A stretch of 64,000 bases of DNA from positions 2,852,001 through 2,916,000 of the forward strand of contig NZ_CP096829.1 in assembly GCF_023272795.1 (NCBI RefSeq), given 5' to 3'. Below, piece by piece: positions 45,449 through 54,527 of the stretch. Each line of letters opens with the position of its first letter. Position 1 is the first letter of the stretch. Origin of the DNA: Flavobacterium humidisoli (GTDB taxonomy: Bacteria; Bacteroidota; Bacteroidia; Flavobacteriales; Flavobacteriaceae). The notes beneath the pieces were generated by a model that did not search any database, was not told the origin of the DNA, and saw nothing but the letters and a program-made list of their open reading frames with translations. Both the position numbers and the translations under genes were made by a program.

Positions 45449-45913
45449 TTATTTCTTATTTTTCCCGTTTTTGAAAACTACTTTTTCTACCACAACTGGT
45501 TTTCCATTTCCTTTTGGGAATGCTTTCTTTTTAGGTTTTCCAGCTGATGAACCTGACTTTGAAGAACTTTGATCTCCTCTGTATTTTTCTGAATCTTTTG
45601 GAGCTGCTTTAAATTCTGGTCTTTCTTTAGACGTTTCTTTCTTCGGAATTTCAGCTTTATGTTTTGCTAATACATCATTAGGGTTTTTAGGATTTTCTTT
45701 AGTTCCTCTTAAATGGATAACCAATCCGTTTAAGAAGTTTCTTAAAACCTGATCGCCACATTCCATATAGTTCGGATGATCTTCTGCTCTAAAAAAAGCG
45801 CCCAATTCTGATTTTGAAATTCTAAAATCTACTAATTCTAAAATTTCAATTATTTGGTCATCACGGAGCATCAAAGCCACGCGAAGTTTTTTAAGTATAT
45901 CGTTATTTGTCAT
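45449..45913 (-). CDS. DUF1456 (YehS-like) protein
   Basis: A 154-residue soluble protein. Residues 1-75 contain the repeated DUF1456 unit: MTNNDILKKLRVALMLRDD, then FRISKSELGAFFRAEDH and CGDQVLRNFLNGL. Residues 76-154 are a disordered, Lys/Ser/Pro-rich basic tail (GSSAGKPKKKAFPKGNGK), which is longer than in the enterobacterial YehS. Such tails often bind nucleic acid. No function has been established for the family. A -7 box lies 80 bases upstream. Confidence 0.85.
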   Translation of the reverse strand: MTNNDILKKLRVALMLRDDQIIEILELVDFRISKSELGAFFRAEDHPNYMECGDQVLRNFLNGLVIHLRGTKENPKNPNDVLAKHKAEIPKKETSKERPEFKAAPKDSEKYRGDQSSSKSGSSAGKPKKKAFPKGNGKPVVVEKVVFKNGKNKK

Positions 45914-45993
45914 AATTTTTGTTTTAGGTTTTTTTGTTTCAAGTTTCAGGTTTTACCAATCCTTACTCCCAGTTAAAACTTATTATATTTTTG

Positions 45994-46001
45994 CAAAGGT
46001 A
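45994..46001 (-). promoter_or_regulatory. Candidate -7 box for the DUF1456 gene
   Basis: TACCTTTG on the minus strand matches TANNTTTG. An 80-base leader with a caagtttcaggtttt repeat separates it from the start. Confidence 0.5.
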
Positions 46002-46015
46002 GTTTTTTAAAATGA

Positions 46016-47050
46016 TTAAAATTGAGAATTAAATTCATTTAAAACGCCAACCAATTTATCTAAATCTTCTTTTGTATGATTTGCAGTTACTACAATGCGA
46101 TTAAGCGGTTCAGCTTCTTTGGTGTATTTAAAACTGGCAATAATTATATTTTCGTTTTTTAGTTTGCTAATTAATTCTTTTGGTAATAAATAAATCAAAG
46201 GATAATCTGCATCAAACTTAACGTTCTTATTTTTAATTAAAATTGAATCGATATAACTCAAATTATCTTTAAGTTTTTGATGCTGTATTTTATAAATTTC
46301 AGAAGCATCAAAAAGTGTTTGTACAAAAGCAGGATTCATTCCTGCGGCGCTTGTAAAGGTTTCAATTTCTTTTATTTCTTTAATGAATTCAGAATCTGAA
46401 GCAATGACTCCGCCTGTTAATCCGAAAGCTTTTCCTAGAGACGAAACCAGGATTTTTCTTTTAATTGGAAAGTCAATTAAGGAATAGATTCCAGTACCAT
46501 TTTTGCCAATAATTCCCAACGAATGAGATTCATCAACAACCAATGTAATTTCTTTCTGATTTGAAATCTGTTTTAAGAAAGATAAATCAACAGGTTTGGT
46601 TTGGAATGAAGGAACGCCATCGGTCAAAATGGTTATTTTTTCTGATTTAGAATCTAATAAACGTTCATTCAACTTTTCATTTACAAAAACAGGAAAACTA
46701 TTCTCCATTTGAATAGCCGAATGAATTTCGTTTAAATGATAAAAATAATCGGTTTGCTTTTTCAATTTTTCTAGAACCAGTTTTCCAGCAAGCATACCAG
46801 AAGAAACAGTAACGGAACTTTCTGAGCCAATATGAGACGCTAGAAAGCTTTCGCCTGCATTGTAAGCTGTCAATTGAATATTAGCAGTTCTAGAGCTTCC
46901 GTAAGTGGTTCCCCAATTTAAAATATTCTGTATGACTAAATCCCGAAATGCTGTATTTGTTGGAAGTCCCAAATAAGCAGTTCCGCCAAAATACAGATAT
47001 TGTTTTTGGTCAATTTCAATGATTCGATCTGGAAATTTTTCAACTATCAT
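46016..47050 (-). CDS. BioF/KBL-like PLP-dependent enzyme (alpha-oxoamine synthase family)
   Basis: A 344-residue fold-type I PLP enzyme. The cofactor lysine is K207 in VSSLGKAFGLTGG, and D173/H176 in VVDESHSLG are conserved in AOS enzymes such as 8-amino-7-oxononanoate synthase. It is shorter than BioF or KBL (about 385-400 residues). The gene begins one base after the dipeptide epimerase stop, so the two are almost certainly cotranscribed. An AOS enzyme condenses an amino acid with an acyl-CoA; its partner epimerase points to peptidoglycan-derived amino acids, but the reaction is unknown. Confidence 0.75.
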   Translation of the reverse strand: MIVEKFPDRIIEIDQKQYLYFGGTAYLGLPTNTAFRDLVIQNILNWGTTYGSSRTANIQLTAYNAGESFLASHIGSESSVTVSSGMLAGKLVLEKLKKQTDYFYHLNEIHSAIQMENSFPVFVNEKLNERLLDSKSEKITILTDGVPSFQTKPVDLSFLKQISNQKEITLVVDESHSLGIIGKNGTGIYSLIDFPIKRKILVSSLGKAFGLTGGVIASDSEFIKEIKEIETFTSAAGMNPAFVQTLFDASEIYKIQHQKLKDNLSYIDSILIKNKNVKFDADYPLIYLLPKELISKLKNENIIIASFKYTKEAEPLNRIVVTANHTKEDLDKLVGVLNEFNSQF

Positions 47051-47051
47051 T

Positions 47052-48062
47052 TTACAGCAATGTAACTCCTGTTCCGTTAAGATCAGAATAACTTACAACT
47101 CCATCTTTAATGGTTACACCAGTTGCAATATCTTCTGCTAAAAGAAGTGCGCCATCCATATCCACATAATCCAATTGAGGAAGTAAATGTGCAATAGCAG
47201 AAATTCCAACAGTAGATTCGGTCATACAGCCCACCATTGTTCTTAAGCCTAATTTTTTAGCTTCTTCAATCATGCGTTTTCCGGGAGTTAAACCGCCGCA
47301 TTTTACCAATTTAACGTTCACGCCATGAAAATGATTGAAGCACTTTGCCACATCTTCTTCAATAATACAGCTTTCGTCTGCAATGACAGGAAGGGCAGAA
47401 TGTTTAAAAACTTCTTTATGACCTTCCCAATTGTCAGCTTTCATGGGTTGTTCTAAAAATTCAACACCTAATTTTTTTAGTTCAACTGAATTATGGATTG
47501 TTTCTTCAACTCCCCATCCACAATTGGCATCAATTCTAAAAATGGCATTGGTATGCTTTCTTAGTTCTTTTACAATTTCAATGTCTTCTTGAGTTCCCAG
47601 TTTAATTTTATAAATAGGCCAAGGAAGTTCCTGCATTTTAGAAACCATTTTGTCGATAGAAGCAATTCCGATCGTATAATCTGTCATCGGGTTTTTTTCG
47701 GTTGTGTAGTTCCATAATTCATATAATTTCTTGCCTTTTTTGCGAGCATATAAATCATTATAAGCTAAATCTAAAGCGCATAAAGCAAACATGTCGTCTT
47801 TTAAATACGGATGAATTTTTGACCAAAACATTTCTGGAGTTTCATTCTCTGTGTTTTCAATAATCGATCTGATTTTCTCCAAATCAGCGATCATCATTGG
47901 AACCGTAATATGATAATATGGATTTGAAGTAGCTTCTCCAAAACCAGAAAAATCATCGCTTTGTAATTCAACAATTAGCGAAGGCTGAAAATCAATAGAT
48001 TCTCTCGAAATAGTGAAAGTGTGTTTTAGTTTGAGATTGTATTCTCTTAAAATTAGTTTCAT
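47052..48062 (-). CDS. Dipeptide epimerase (enolase superfamily, L-Ala-D/L-Glu type)
   Basis: A 336-residue enolase-superfamily enzyme. Metal ligands D178 (RIDANCGW), E204 (LEQPM) and D229 (ADESC) are present, with catalytic lysines K152/K154 (YKIKLG) and K251 (NVKLVKCGG). The second DxD-like region near the C-terminus is MDGALLLAEDI. Characterised relatives epimerise L-Ala-D-Glu released from murein, or similar dipeptides. It lies 27 bases after an esterase gene and one base before the BioF-like gene. Substrate specificity cannot be read from the sequence alone. Confidence 0.85.
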   Translation of the reverse strand: MKLILREYNLKLKHTFTISRESIDFQPSLIVELQSDDFSGFGEATSNPYYHITVPMMIADLEKIRSIIENTENETPEMFWSKIHPYLKDDMFALCALDLAYNDLYARKKGKKLYELWNYTTEKNPMTDYTIGIASIDKMVSKMQELPWPIYKIKLGTQEDIEIVKELRKHTNAIFRIDANCGWGVEETIHNSVELKKLGVEFLEQPMKADNWEGHKEVFKHSALPVIADESCIIEEDVAKCFNHFHGVNVKLVKCGGLTPGKRMIEEAKKLGLRTMVGCMTESTVGISAIAHLLPQLDYVDMDGALLLAEDIATGVTIKDGVVSYSDLNGTGVTLL

Positions 48063-48089
48063 TAGTATGCGATGTTTTTTATTTTTTAA

Positions 48090-48887
48090 TTAATAGCCCA
48101 GCCATAGTATTACTTCTGAAAAATGATCTCTCCAAAGTTTTTCATTGTGCTCTCCACCTTTTACAATTTTAGTTTTATCAAGATGAAAGCAATAGCAGCG
48201 TTTTGTATCTAGTAAACGTTTCATTTTGGTTAAATCTTTTACCATATCATCACTTTCTTTATCGCCACAAAGAAAATAGATTTTAGTTTTGATTTTGAGC
48301 TGTTTTTCTGTAAAAGTATAAATCTCAGGAGAAAACCAGAATGATGGCGAAAAAACACCTGCTTTTCCAAAAACTTGTGGATATTTTAAAGTTCCATAAT
48401 AAGCAACCAACCCGCCTAATGAGCTTCCGAAAAGAATGGTGTTTTTTGGTTTTGTTTTGGTTCTGTAATTTTTATCGATATAAGGTTTGAGCGTATTTAC
48501 AATAAAGTCCAGATAATTATCGGCATTTCCGCCACCGTATTTTTCGTTTTTAAAAGGAGTGAGTTCATCAATGCGTTTTTCATTTCCATGTTCAATTCCT
48601 ACCACAATTACAGGAGCTTTTAAGCTGTCAAGTTTTTCGTCTACATTCCATTCTCCAGCATAAGAAGTTTTAGCATCAAATAAATTTTGCGCATCAGGCA
48701 TGTAGATAACGCTGTATTTTTTCTGGATGTCTTTTGAATAGTTTTCAGGAAGATAAATCCATATTTTTTTTGAAGTATGGAGTTGTGAAGCTTCAATGGT
48801 AAAAGTTGATACATTCTTTGAAGCGGTACTTTGTGCTTTGCCAATAAGAGTAAATAGAAGTAAAACAGCCAAGAAAATCCTCTTCAT
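48090..48887 (-). CDS. Secreted alpha/beta-hydrolase esterase
   Basis: A 265-residue protein with a signal peptide (MKRIFLAVLLLFTLIGKAQS). The nucleophile elbow is FGSSLGGLVAYYGTL and the likely catalytic histidine is in GGEHNEKLWRDHF. YSVIYMPDAQNLFD provides the oxyanion strand. It belongs to the same enterochelin-esterase-like family as the gene at 21921-22790. It is first in a probable three-gene operon with the epimerase and the BioF-like enzyme. It might release peptides or esters for them (inference). Confidence 0.82.
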   Translation of the reverse strand: MKRIFLAVLLLFTLIGKAQSTASKNVSTFTIEASQLHTSKKIWIYLPENYSKDIQKKYSVIYMPDAQNLFDAKTSYAGEWNVDEKLDSLKAPVIVVGIEHGNEKRIDELTPFKNEKYGGGNADNYLDFIVNTLKPYIDKNYRTKTKPKNTILFGSSLGGLVAYYGTLKYPQVFGKAGVFSPSFWFSPEIYTFTEKQLKIKTKIYFLCGDKESDDMVKDLTKMKRLLDTKRCYCFHLDKTKIVKGGEHNEKLWRDHFSEVILWLGY

Positions 48888-48944
48888 CGTCCTTGTTTTG
48901 TATTTTTATTTAAAAGCAATAATTTAGCTAAAAATAATAAATTG

Positions 48945-49346
48945 ATGAATACAGAAGCAGAAAAAAGAAGTTTACTTTTAGAAAAGATTACGTTAGCCAC
49001 TGTAGACGGACAATTGCATAAACGTGAGCTGGATTTTTTAAGACTTGTGGCTTTCGAATTGAATATTAATGAAGATGAATTTCAGGATTTATTTCATCAA
49101 GAAGCAAAGTCACTTCCGATACCATCTGAAATGCAGCGTATCCATCAGTTTTACAGATTGGCTTTGTTAATGCATTGTGATGGTGTTTTGCATGAAAGAG
49201 AATTTCAGACTATCCAGCAAATCGCTTTACAGATGGGACTAAATCTTTCTGCAGTAAAACGTGTTTTGGAAATGATGAAAAAAGCACCAAATACGGTAAT
49301 TAATCCGATTGTGTTAATGGAAATTTTTCAGGAACAGCACAATTAA
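48945..49346 (+). CDS. TerB-like protein
   Basis: A 133-residue, mostly helical cytoplasmic protein. Two acidic motifs match TerB-like repeats: DGQLHKRELDFL and CDGVLHEREFQTI, each of the form D-G-x-L-x-x-x-E. TerB domains bind metal ions, with tellurite-resistance TerB as the namesake. No other ter genes are nearby, so tellurite resistance is not implied. ATG 48945 is preferred over the TTG at 48942. The last four bases overlap the end of uvrB on the opposite strand. Confidence 0.7.
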   Translation: MNTEAEKRSLLLEKITLATVDGQLHKRELDFLRLVAFELNINEDEFQDLFHQEAKSLPIPSEMQRIHQFYRLALLMHCDGVLHEREFQTIQQIALQMGLNLSAVKRVLEMMKKAPNTVINPIVLMEIFQEQHN

Positions 49347-51334
49347 GGAAGCTGTTCCTGTAGTTTTTTAATTTCGTCACGAAGCTTAGCGGCTTGTAAA
49401 AAGTCTAGTTCTTTGGCTGCTTTTTCCATCGTTTTACGTTTTTCGCGAATCATTTTTTCTAATTCAGCTTTAGATAAATAGGCGGTTTCTGGCTCAGCAG
49501 CAACAGGAATTGGATGACCTAATTCGTATTCTACCAATGGATTTTTGGTGAATGCGCTTTCAATTTTCTTGTTTAGAGCTTGAGGAGTTATATTATTTTC
49601 TACGTTGTAATTAATCTGTTTGGTTCTTCTGTAATTGGTTTCGTCAATTGTTCGCTGCATACTAGCTGTAATTTTATCAGCATACATAATTGCTTTACCA
49701 TTTAAGTTTCTCGCCGCACGACCAATAGTTTGCGTCAAAGATCTATGATTACGTAAGAAACCTTCTTTGTCGGCATCTAAAATAGCAACAAGCGAAACTT
49801 CGGGTAAATCTAAACCTTCACGAAGTAAGTTTACTCCAATAAGAACATCAAAAATACCTTTTCGCAAGTCTTGCATGATTTCGATACGTTCTAAGGTATC
49901 AACTTCAGAATGTATGTAACGGCATCGAATGCTTACTTTTGTTAAGTATTTGGCCAATTCTTCGGCCATTCTTTTGGTTAAAGTCGTAACGAGAACTCTT
50001 TCGTCTAATTCGCAGCGAATCTGAATTTCTTCAATCAAGTCATCAATCTGATTTAAGCTTGGACGAACTTCAATTTCGGGGTCTAGTAATCCAGTCGGGC
50101 GAATAATCTGCTCGACATAAATACCATCCGATTTCTGCAATTCGTAATCTGCAGGAGTTGCAGAAACATAAATAACCTGATTTTGCAACGCTTCAAATTC
50201 TTCAAATTTCAAAGGTCGGTTGTCCATTGCTGCAGGAAGACGGAAACCATATTCAACCAAGTTTTCTTTTCGGCTTCGGTCACCTCCGTACATGGCGTGA
50301 ACTTGCGAAACGGTCACGTGACTCTCATCAACAACCATTAAATAATCACTTGGGAAATAATCTAACAAGCAGAACGGTCTTGTTCCAGCTTCACGTCCGT
50401 CAAGATATCTTGAGTAATTTTCAATTCCAGAACAATATCCTAACTCGCGGATCATCTCTAAATCGAAATTGGTTCTTTCTTCCAAACGTTTCGCTTCAAG
50501 ATGTTTTCCAATTTCTTTAAAATAATCGACTTGTTTCACCAAATCCTGCTGAATCTGCCAAATCGCGCCTTGTAAAACTTCTGGAGAAGTCACAAACATA
50601 TTGGCAGGATAAATAGTTAAGCGCTGAAATTTTTCAATTACCTGAGAAGTTTTGGCATCAAATGCCTCGATTTCTTCAATTTCATCTCCAAAAAAATGAA
50701 TTCTATACGCATCATCTGCATAACTTGGATAAACTTCGACCGTATCTCCTTTAATTCTGAAAGTTCCAGGATTAAAATCGGCTTCAGTTCTGGCATATAA
50801 ACTCTGAACTAAACTATGCAATAATTTTGTTCTCGAAATAACCTGATCTCTTTTAATTTCAATTACGTTTTTCTGAAATTCGACAGGGTTTCCGATACCA
50901 TATAAACAAGAAACAGAAGCTACAACCAAAACGTCACGTCTTCCTGAAAGTAGGGAAGAAGTGGTGCTTAAACGCATTTTCTCCAATTCTTCATTGATAG
51001 ATAAATCTTTTTCAATGAAAACCCCAGTTACGGGCATGAAAGCTTCTGGCTGATAATAGTCGTAGTAAGAAACGAAGTACTCCACCGCGTTGTTTGGAAA
51101 AAACTGTTTGAACTCCGAATACAACTGCGCTGCTAAAGTTTTGTTGTGAGCCAAAACTAAAGTGGGTCTTTGCACTTCCTGAATAACATTGGCAACAGTA
51201 AACGTTTTTCCGGAACCGGTAACTCCTAATAATGTTTGGTATTTATCTCCGTCAACCACACCTTGTGCCAATTTTTGTATGGCTTGTGGCTGATCTCCTT
51301 TTGGACTATATTCTGAAGAAACTTGAAATTTCAT
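49343..51334 (-). CDS. uvrB: Excinuclease ABC subunit B
   Basis: A 663-residue helicase-like protein for nucleotide excision repair. Walker A is GVTGSGKT (37-44), the beta-hairpin region YYDYYQPEAFMP inserts at the lesion, Walker B-like DESHVT and the helicase motif GRAARN follow, and the C-terminal UVR domain (KAAKELDFLQAAKLRDEIKKL) contacts UvrC. It loads from UvrA onto damaged DNA. It is convergent with the TerB-like gene, overlapping by four bases. Confidence 0.98.
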   Translation of the reverse strand: MKFQVSSEYSPKGDQPQAIQKLAQGVVDGDKYQTLLGVTGSGKTFTVANVIQEVQRPTLVLAHNKTLAAQLYSEFKQFFPNNAVEYFVSYYDYYQPEAFMPVTGVFIEKDLSINEELEKMRLSTTSSLLSGRRDVLVVASVSCLYGIGNPVEFQKNVIEIKRDQVISRTKLLHSLVQSLYARTEADFNPGTFRIKGDTVEVYPSYADDAYRIHFFGDEIEEIEAFDAKTSQVIEKFQRLTIYPANMFVTSPEVLQGAIWQIQQDLVKQVDYFKEIGKHLEAKRLEERTNFDLEMIRELGYCSGIENYSRYLDGREAGTRPFCLLDYFPSDYLMVVDESHVTVSQVHAMYGGDRSRKENLVEYGFRLPAAMDNRPLKFEEFEALQNQVIYVSATPADYELQKSDGIYVEQIIRPTGLLDPEIEVRPSLNQIDDLIEEIQIRCELDERVLVTTLTKRMAEELAKYLTKVSIRCRYIHSEVDTLERIEIMQDLRKGIFDVLIGVNLLREGLDLPEVSLVAILDADKEGFLRNHRSLTQTIGRAARNLNGKAIMYADKITASMQRTIDETNYRRTKQINYNVENNITPQALNKKIESAFTKNPLVEYELGHPIPVAAEPETAYLSKAELEKMIREKRKTMEKAAKELDFLQAAKLRDEIKKLQEQLP

Positions 51335-51380
51335 TTGCGGTGGCTGAAAATTTGTTTTGTAAAGATACGAACTTTGAATG

Positions 51381-52322
51381 CTAATCTAAAAAATTAATAA
51401 TAGCGTCATTTACAATCTTGGGCTGATCAATAGTTAGAAAATGCCCTGCATCTTTGATGATTTTAGTTTCACTTTTTGATAAATGTTTCTGCGCCCTTTC
51501 TAGGCTTTCTTCTGAATTAATTACGTCTTTATCCCCAATTAAAACCAAAACAGGATTTTGAATAGATTCTAATTCTTTGTCTGAAAACGGGAGCATTTTT
51601 AACATGCTGGAATTGGATTTTGCGTATTTGTTGGCTAAATAAAATTGTCTCTTGTAAATACGGCTTATGTTTTCAGGATGAGTTGAAAAGGTGTTTAATG
51701 TTTTACTGAATTTCTTTTCGCTCGGAAAAAGTTTCAGCATTAATGCAGAAGTCGTTTTTCTCGGTTTATCAAGAAATTTAAAAGTTTGCGCAGGACTTAA
51801 TAAAACAATTTTGTCGATCGAATTTGGTTTTTGAGTAGCTAACAATGTAGCAATCCAACCGCCTCGTGAAGCACCGATTAGATCCAATTTCTTTAATTTA
51901 TAATGGTCGAAAATTTCATTATAAAAAACTACAATATCATCAGATGAAAGCGGTTTTGCAGTTAAATTGGATTTGTTGGGTTCCATGATAAAATCGATGG
52001 CGTAAATGCGATGATTTTTGGACAGAACTTTAATGTTCGGATACCACATGGTAGAGCTGGCATCCATTCCGTGAAGTAACACTAGGCTTTTCCCGTTTTT
52101 TGGCCCTGCAATTACAATATGTGCGGTTCCAAAACTTGTTTTTACGTCTTCTTCAGTATATGGAATATTCCAAAGTTTTAAAGCTTTGTCGTAAGCAGTT
52201 TGGTATTTTGTCTCTTCGGCTTTTGTTTTAAAAACGTAATCGTCAAATTTTGCTTTTTTTGAAGCACAACTTGTCACTAAAAAAAGTACAATTGCTAAGC
52301 GGGAATATAGTCTTAATATCAT
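51381..52322 (-). CDS. Lipid-anchored alpha/beta hydrolase
   Basis: A 313-residue lipoprotein with lipidated Cys19 (LFLVTSC). The core is an alpha/beta-hydrolase: LVLLHGMDASSTMWYPNI (oxyanion and cap region), GASRGGWIATL (nucleophile serine), IGDKDVINSEESLE (acid region) and DAGHFLTIDQP (histidine). It is anchored at the cell envelope. The substrate is unknown. ATG 52322 is preferred over an upstream TTG at 52334. Confidence 0.8.
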   Translation of the reverse strand: MILRLYSRLAIVLFLVTSCASKKAKFDDYVFKTKAEETKYQTAYDKALKLWNIPYTEEDVKTSFGTAHIVIAGPKNGKSLVLLHGMDASSTMWYPNIKVLSKNHRIYAIDFIMEPNKSNLTAKPLSSDDIVVFYNEIFDHYKLKKLDLIGASRGGWIATLLATQKPNSIDKIVLLSPAQTFKFLDKPRKTTSALMLKLFPSEKKFSKTLNTFSTHPENISRIYKRQFYLANKYAKSNSSMLKMLPFSDKELESIQNPVLVLIGDKDVINSEESLERAQKHLSKSETKIIKDAGHFLTIDQPKIVNDAIINFLD

Positions 52323-52404
52323 AATAAAATTCAATTTTCAGCTTAAAGTTACGATTAGAGTAGGTGAAAAGGTTATCAGAATTTTATTTTAATATATCAT
52401 AATT

Positions 52405-52641
52405 TTAAGATTTATCGTTTTTGGCGGTCAAATAATAAATCTGTACAAAAGCTAAAATCGCGTTAGGAATAATTACAGGCCAAAGCCATTGATTAAAATC
52501 TCTATAGTCGTTTAAAAAAATGCCGTAAATGACAAAACAGATACAGCCAAACATATTAATGAATCGGATTGCTCTGAGGTTTTTTAGCAAAAAACCTCCA
52601 ACGATAAATACAGACGCGAGATAACCAATATATTCTGCCAT
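52405..52641 (-). CDS. Small membrane protein, YgjV/SemiSWEET-like
   Basis: A 78-residue protein with three membrane helices (about 4-20, 27-46, 54-72). The layout MAEYIGYLASVFIVGGFL / FGCICFVIYGIFL / VIIPNAILAFVQIYYL fits small YgjV-like or SemiSWEET-type proteins, some of which carry sugars. It is very short and has no strict PQ motif, so transport activity is a guess. ATG 52641 is the natural start; the longer frame overlaps the upstream rlmF gene. Confidence 0.6.
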   Translation of the reverse strand: MAEYIGYLASVFIVGGFLLKNLRAIRFINMFGCICFVIYGIFLNDYRDFNQWLWPVIIPNAILAFVQIYYLTAKNDKS

Positions 52642-52720
52642 AATCTTGATTTTAAATAGTTTACAATAAATGTAGCGAAAGCTAATTATAAAATCAAGGT
52701 TTTGTTTGGAAATGAGTGTT

Positions 52721-53671
52721 TTACAAGAATTGTTTTTGGGATTTTGGATTTTCAAAAAAACTCCAAGCCACAATTCGGCTATTTTTTTGCCCTTGAGACA
52801 TTTCGATTGTTTTGACAGAAACGGCGTTTACTTTTTTCAATATTTTGTAGATCGAAGAAAGATTTTCTTTTTTAGAAACTAAAGTGGTGAACCATAAAAC
52901 TTGCGAAGGATATTTAGCACTTTCGTAAATCATCTGTGTGATGAATCCGATTTCGCCACCGTTGCACCATAATTCGGCATTTTGTCCCCCAAAATTCAAA
53001 ACGGGATTTGTATTTCTTTTTTCTTTTGGATTAAGATTAGAAACTTTTCTAGAAGTACTTTTATTCGCTTCCTCAGCAGATGCATGAAAAGGCGGATTAC
53101 ACATCGTGAATGTAAAACGGTCTTCGGGCGTGATAATGTTTTTAAAAATAAATCGGGGTTCAGTTTGTTGTTGCAAACTAATAGAATCGATTAATTCTGG
53201 ATTGGCTTCGATAATTTTACTGCAATTTTCAATTGATTTTTGGTCAATATCTGTTCCAACAAAACTCCAGCTATAAATAGAATTTCCTAATATCGGATAG
53301 ATTAAATTTGAACCTGTGCCGATATCTAATCCTAAAACAGATGAGGTTTCTGGAATTTGATTATTATTGCTTTCTGCCAATAGATCGGCGATATAATGAA
53401 TGTAATCTGTACGTCCTGGAATTGGCGGGCAAAGATAATTTTTAGGAATATCCCAGTTTTGAATACCGTAATAGGTTTTCAGTAAAGCCTTGTTTAATGT
53501 TTTTACGGCAGACGGATTGCTGAAATCAATAGTTTCGATTCCGTATTTATTTACAGAAATAAAAGCTTCCAATTCTGGACAATTTGAAATCAGTTTTTCA
53601 AAATCATATCGGTTTTGATGAAGATTTCTTGGGTGTAAATTGCTTTTTTCGGAATTGTTTTCTGCTTTCAT
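52721..53671 (-). CDS. rlmF: 23S rRNA m6A1618 methyltransferase
   Basis: A 316-residue SAM-dependent methyltransferase that makes N6-methyladenosine at 23S rRNA A1618. SAM-binding motif LGLDIGTGSNLIYPIL, catalytic NPPFHASAEEANKST, and the N-terminal LHPRNLHQNRYDFEKL are all typical of RlmF. Catalytic NPPF is the adenine N6 signature. It has a -7 box 20 bases upstream. Its stop lies inside the leader of the small membrane protein. Confidence 0.93.
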   Translation of the reverse strand: MKAENNSEKSNLHPRNLHQNRYDFEKLISNCPELEAFISVNKYGIETIDFSNPSAVKTLNKALLKTYYGIQNWDIPKNYLCPPIPGRTDYIHYIADLLAESNNNQIPETSSVLGLDIGTGSNLIYPILGNSIYSWSFVGTDIDQKSIENCSKIIEANPELIDSISLQQQTEPRFIFKNIITPEDRFTFTMCNPPFHASAEEANKSTSRKVSNLNPKEKRNTNPVLNFGGQNAELWCNGGEIGFITQMIYESAKYPSQVLWFTTLVSKKENLSSIYKILKKVNAVSVKTIEMSQGQKNSRIVAWSFFENPKSQKQFL

Positions 53672-53690
53672 TTTTCTTTGGTTTCGATTG

Positions 53691-53698
53691 CAAAGATA
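53691..53698 (-). promoter_or_regulatory. Candidate -7 box for rlmF
   Basis: TATCTTTG on the minus strand matches TANNTTTG, 19 bases before the start codon. Confidence 0.55.
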
Positions 53699-53737
53699 GG
53701 TATTCCTTTTTTGAAGAAAGAGTTGTTTTGAAAATGA

Positions 53738-53815
53738 GTGCCTAGCCCTGATGGGAGCGGCATCCTTTTGTGTCTCGTTTTTTAACGAGACACAAAAGAT
53801 ATAGCGGACAGCAGG
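53738..53815 (+). repeat. Structured-RNA-like repeat, copy 3 of 3
   Basis: Starts gtgcctagccctgat, runs gggagcggcatcc, then a perfect 15-bp hairpin (cttttgtgtctcgtt with aacgagacacaaaag, loop tttt at 53780-53783), and ends atatagcggacagcagg. It is the clearest of three copies. It lies between thiN and rlmF, antisense to both. Confidence 0.55.
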
Positions 53816-53824
53816 TTTATGCTT

Positions 53825-54487
53825 CTAATCAAAACACTCCATTAAAAGCAAATCGCCTTCACGATGTGTAATGGTTACAATGCCATCTTTTTCGACAGAA
53901 TTACTGCTTCCGGTTCTGTAACCCATTGTAAGCGTATCGTTGTTTAATTCGTACTTTAAATTGGCAGAAGAAATTCCGTTTACAACACCAATTGGGATTA
54001 ACGAAATAGGTGTTTTTGCGGTATACCACTTTTCGAATTTCTCTGGTAAAAGGAATATTTTTGAATGATCGTCGAGAATTACAATTTTAAGTAAATTGCG
54101 ATAACGAACGATATTAGTAAGATTGGTAATCGTATGATCGGCACGTCTTCCAGTTGCCCAAACCACATTTACAGCTGGAATTTTTCTATCGATAAGATAA
54201 TCAAAAGCCTTTTCTAGATCTGTTTTATCTTGATCTGGTGTATGAACGATTTCGATTGGAAATTGCGAAGTTTTATAAATTTCAGGATCAAAACCACGGT
54301 CAAAATCACCCAATAAAACATCGACTTTTATGCCTAGGTCAATCACTCTTTCAATAGCCGAATCTAAAACAACTACTAGTGGAGACCATTCTAACAATTG
54401 TCCTAATAGTTCTGGATCGCAGGCTGCGCCATTTGCAATTATTAAAGCGGGTTCCTGATCGTCGCGAACTATATGGTGTGATGACAT
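53825..54487 (-). CDS. thiN: Thiamine pyrophosphokinase
   Basis: A 220-residue kinase that phosphorylates thiamine to thiamine diphosphate. Family signatures are VLLGDFDR, DQDKTDLEKAFDYL and the substrate-binding ATGRRADHTITN, and the C-terminal part is a beta-sandwich. Length is normal. It makes the cofactor for, among others, 2-oxoglutarate dehydrogenase. A -7 box lies 22 bases upstream. No TPP riboswitch is visible, nor would one be expected for this salvage step in all cases. Confidence 0.9.
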   Translation of the reverse strand: MSSHHIVRDDQEPALIIANGAACDPELLGQLLEWSPLVVVLDSAIERVIDLGIKVDVLLGDFDRGFDPEIYKTSQFPIEIVHTPDQDKTDLEKAFDYLIDRKIPAVNVVWATGRRADHTITNLTNIVRYRNLLKIVILDDHSKIFLLPEKFEKWYTAKTPISLIPIGVVNGISSANLKYELNNDTLTMGYRTGSSNSVEKDGIVTITHREGDLLLMECFD

Positions 54488-54509
54488 AAGCGTTTTTTTG
54501 AGTGTAGTG

Positions 54510-54517
54510 CAAAGGTA
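54510..54517 (-). promoter_or_regulatory. Candidate -7 box for thiN
   Basis: TACCTTTG on the minus strand matches TANNTTTG. Confidence 0.55.
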
Positions 54518-54527
54518 CGGTTACCAT

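Noticed and set aside
48945..49346. Tellurite-resistance operon
   Set aside because: Only one TerB-like gene is present; no other ter genes are nearby.
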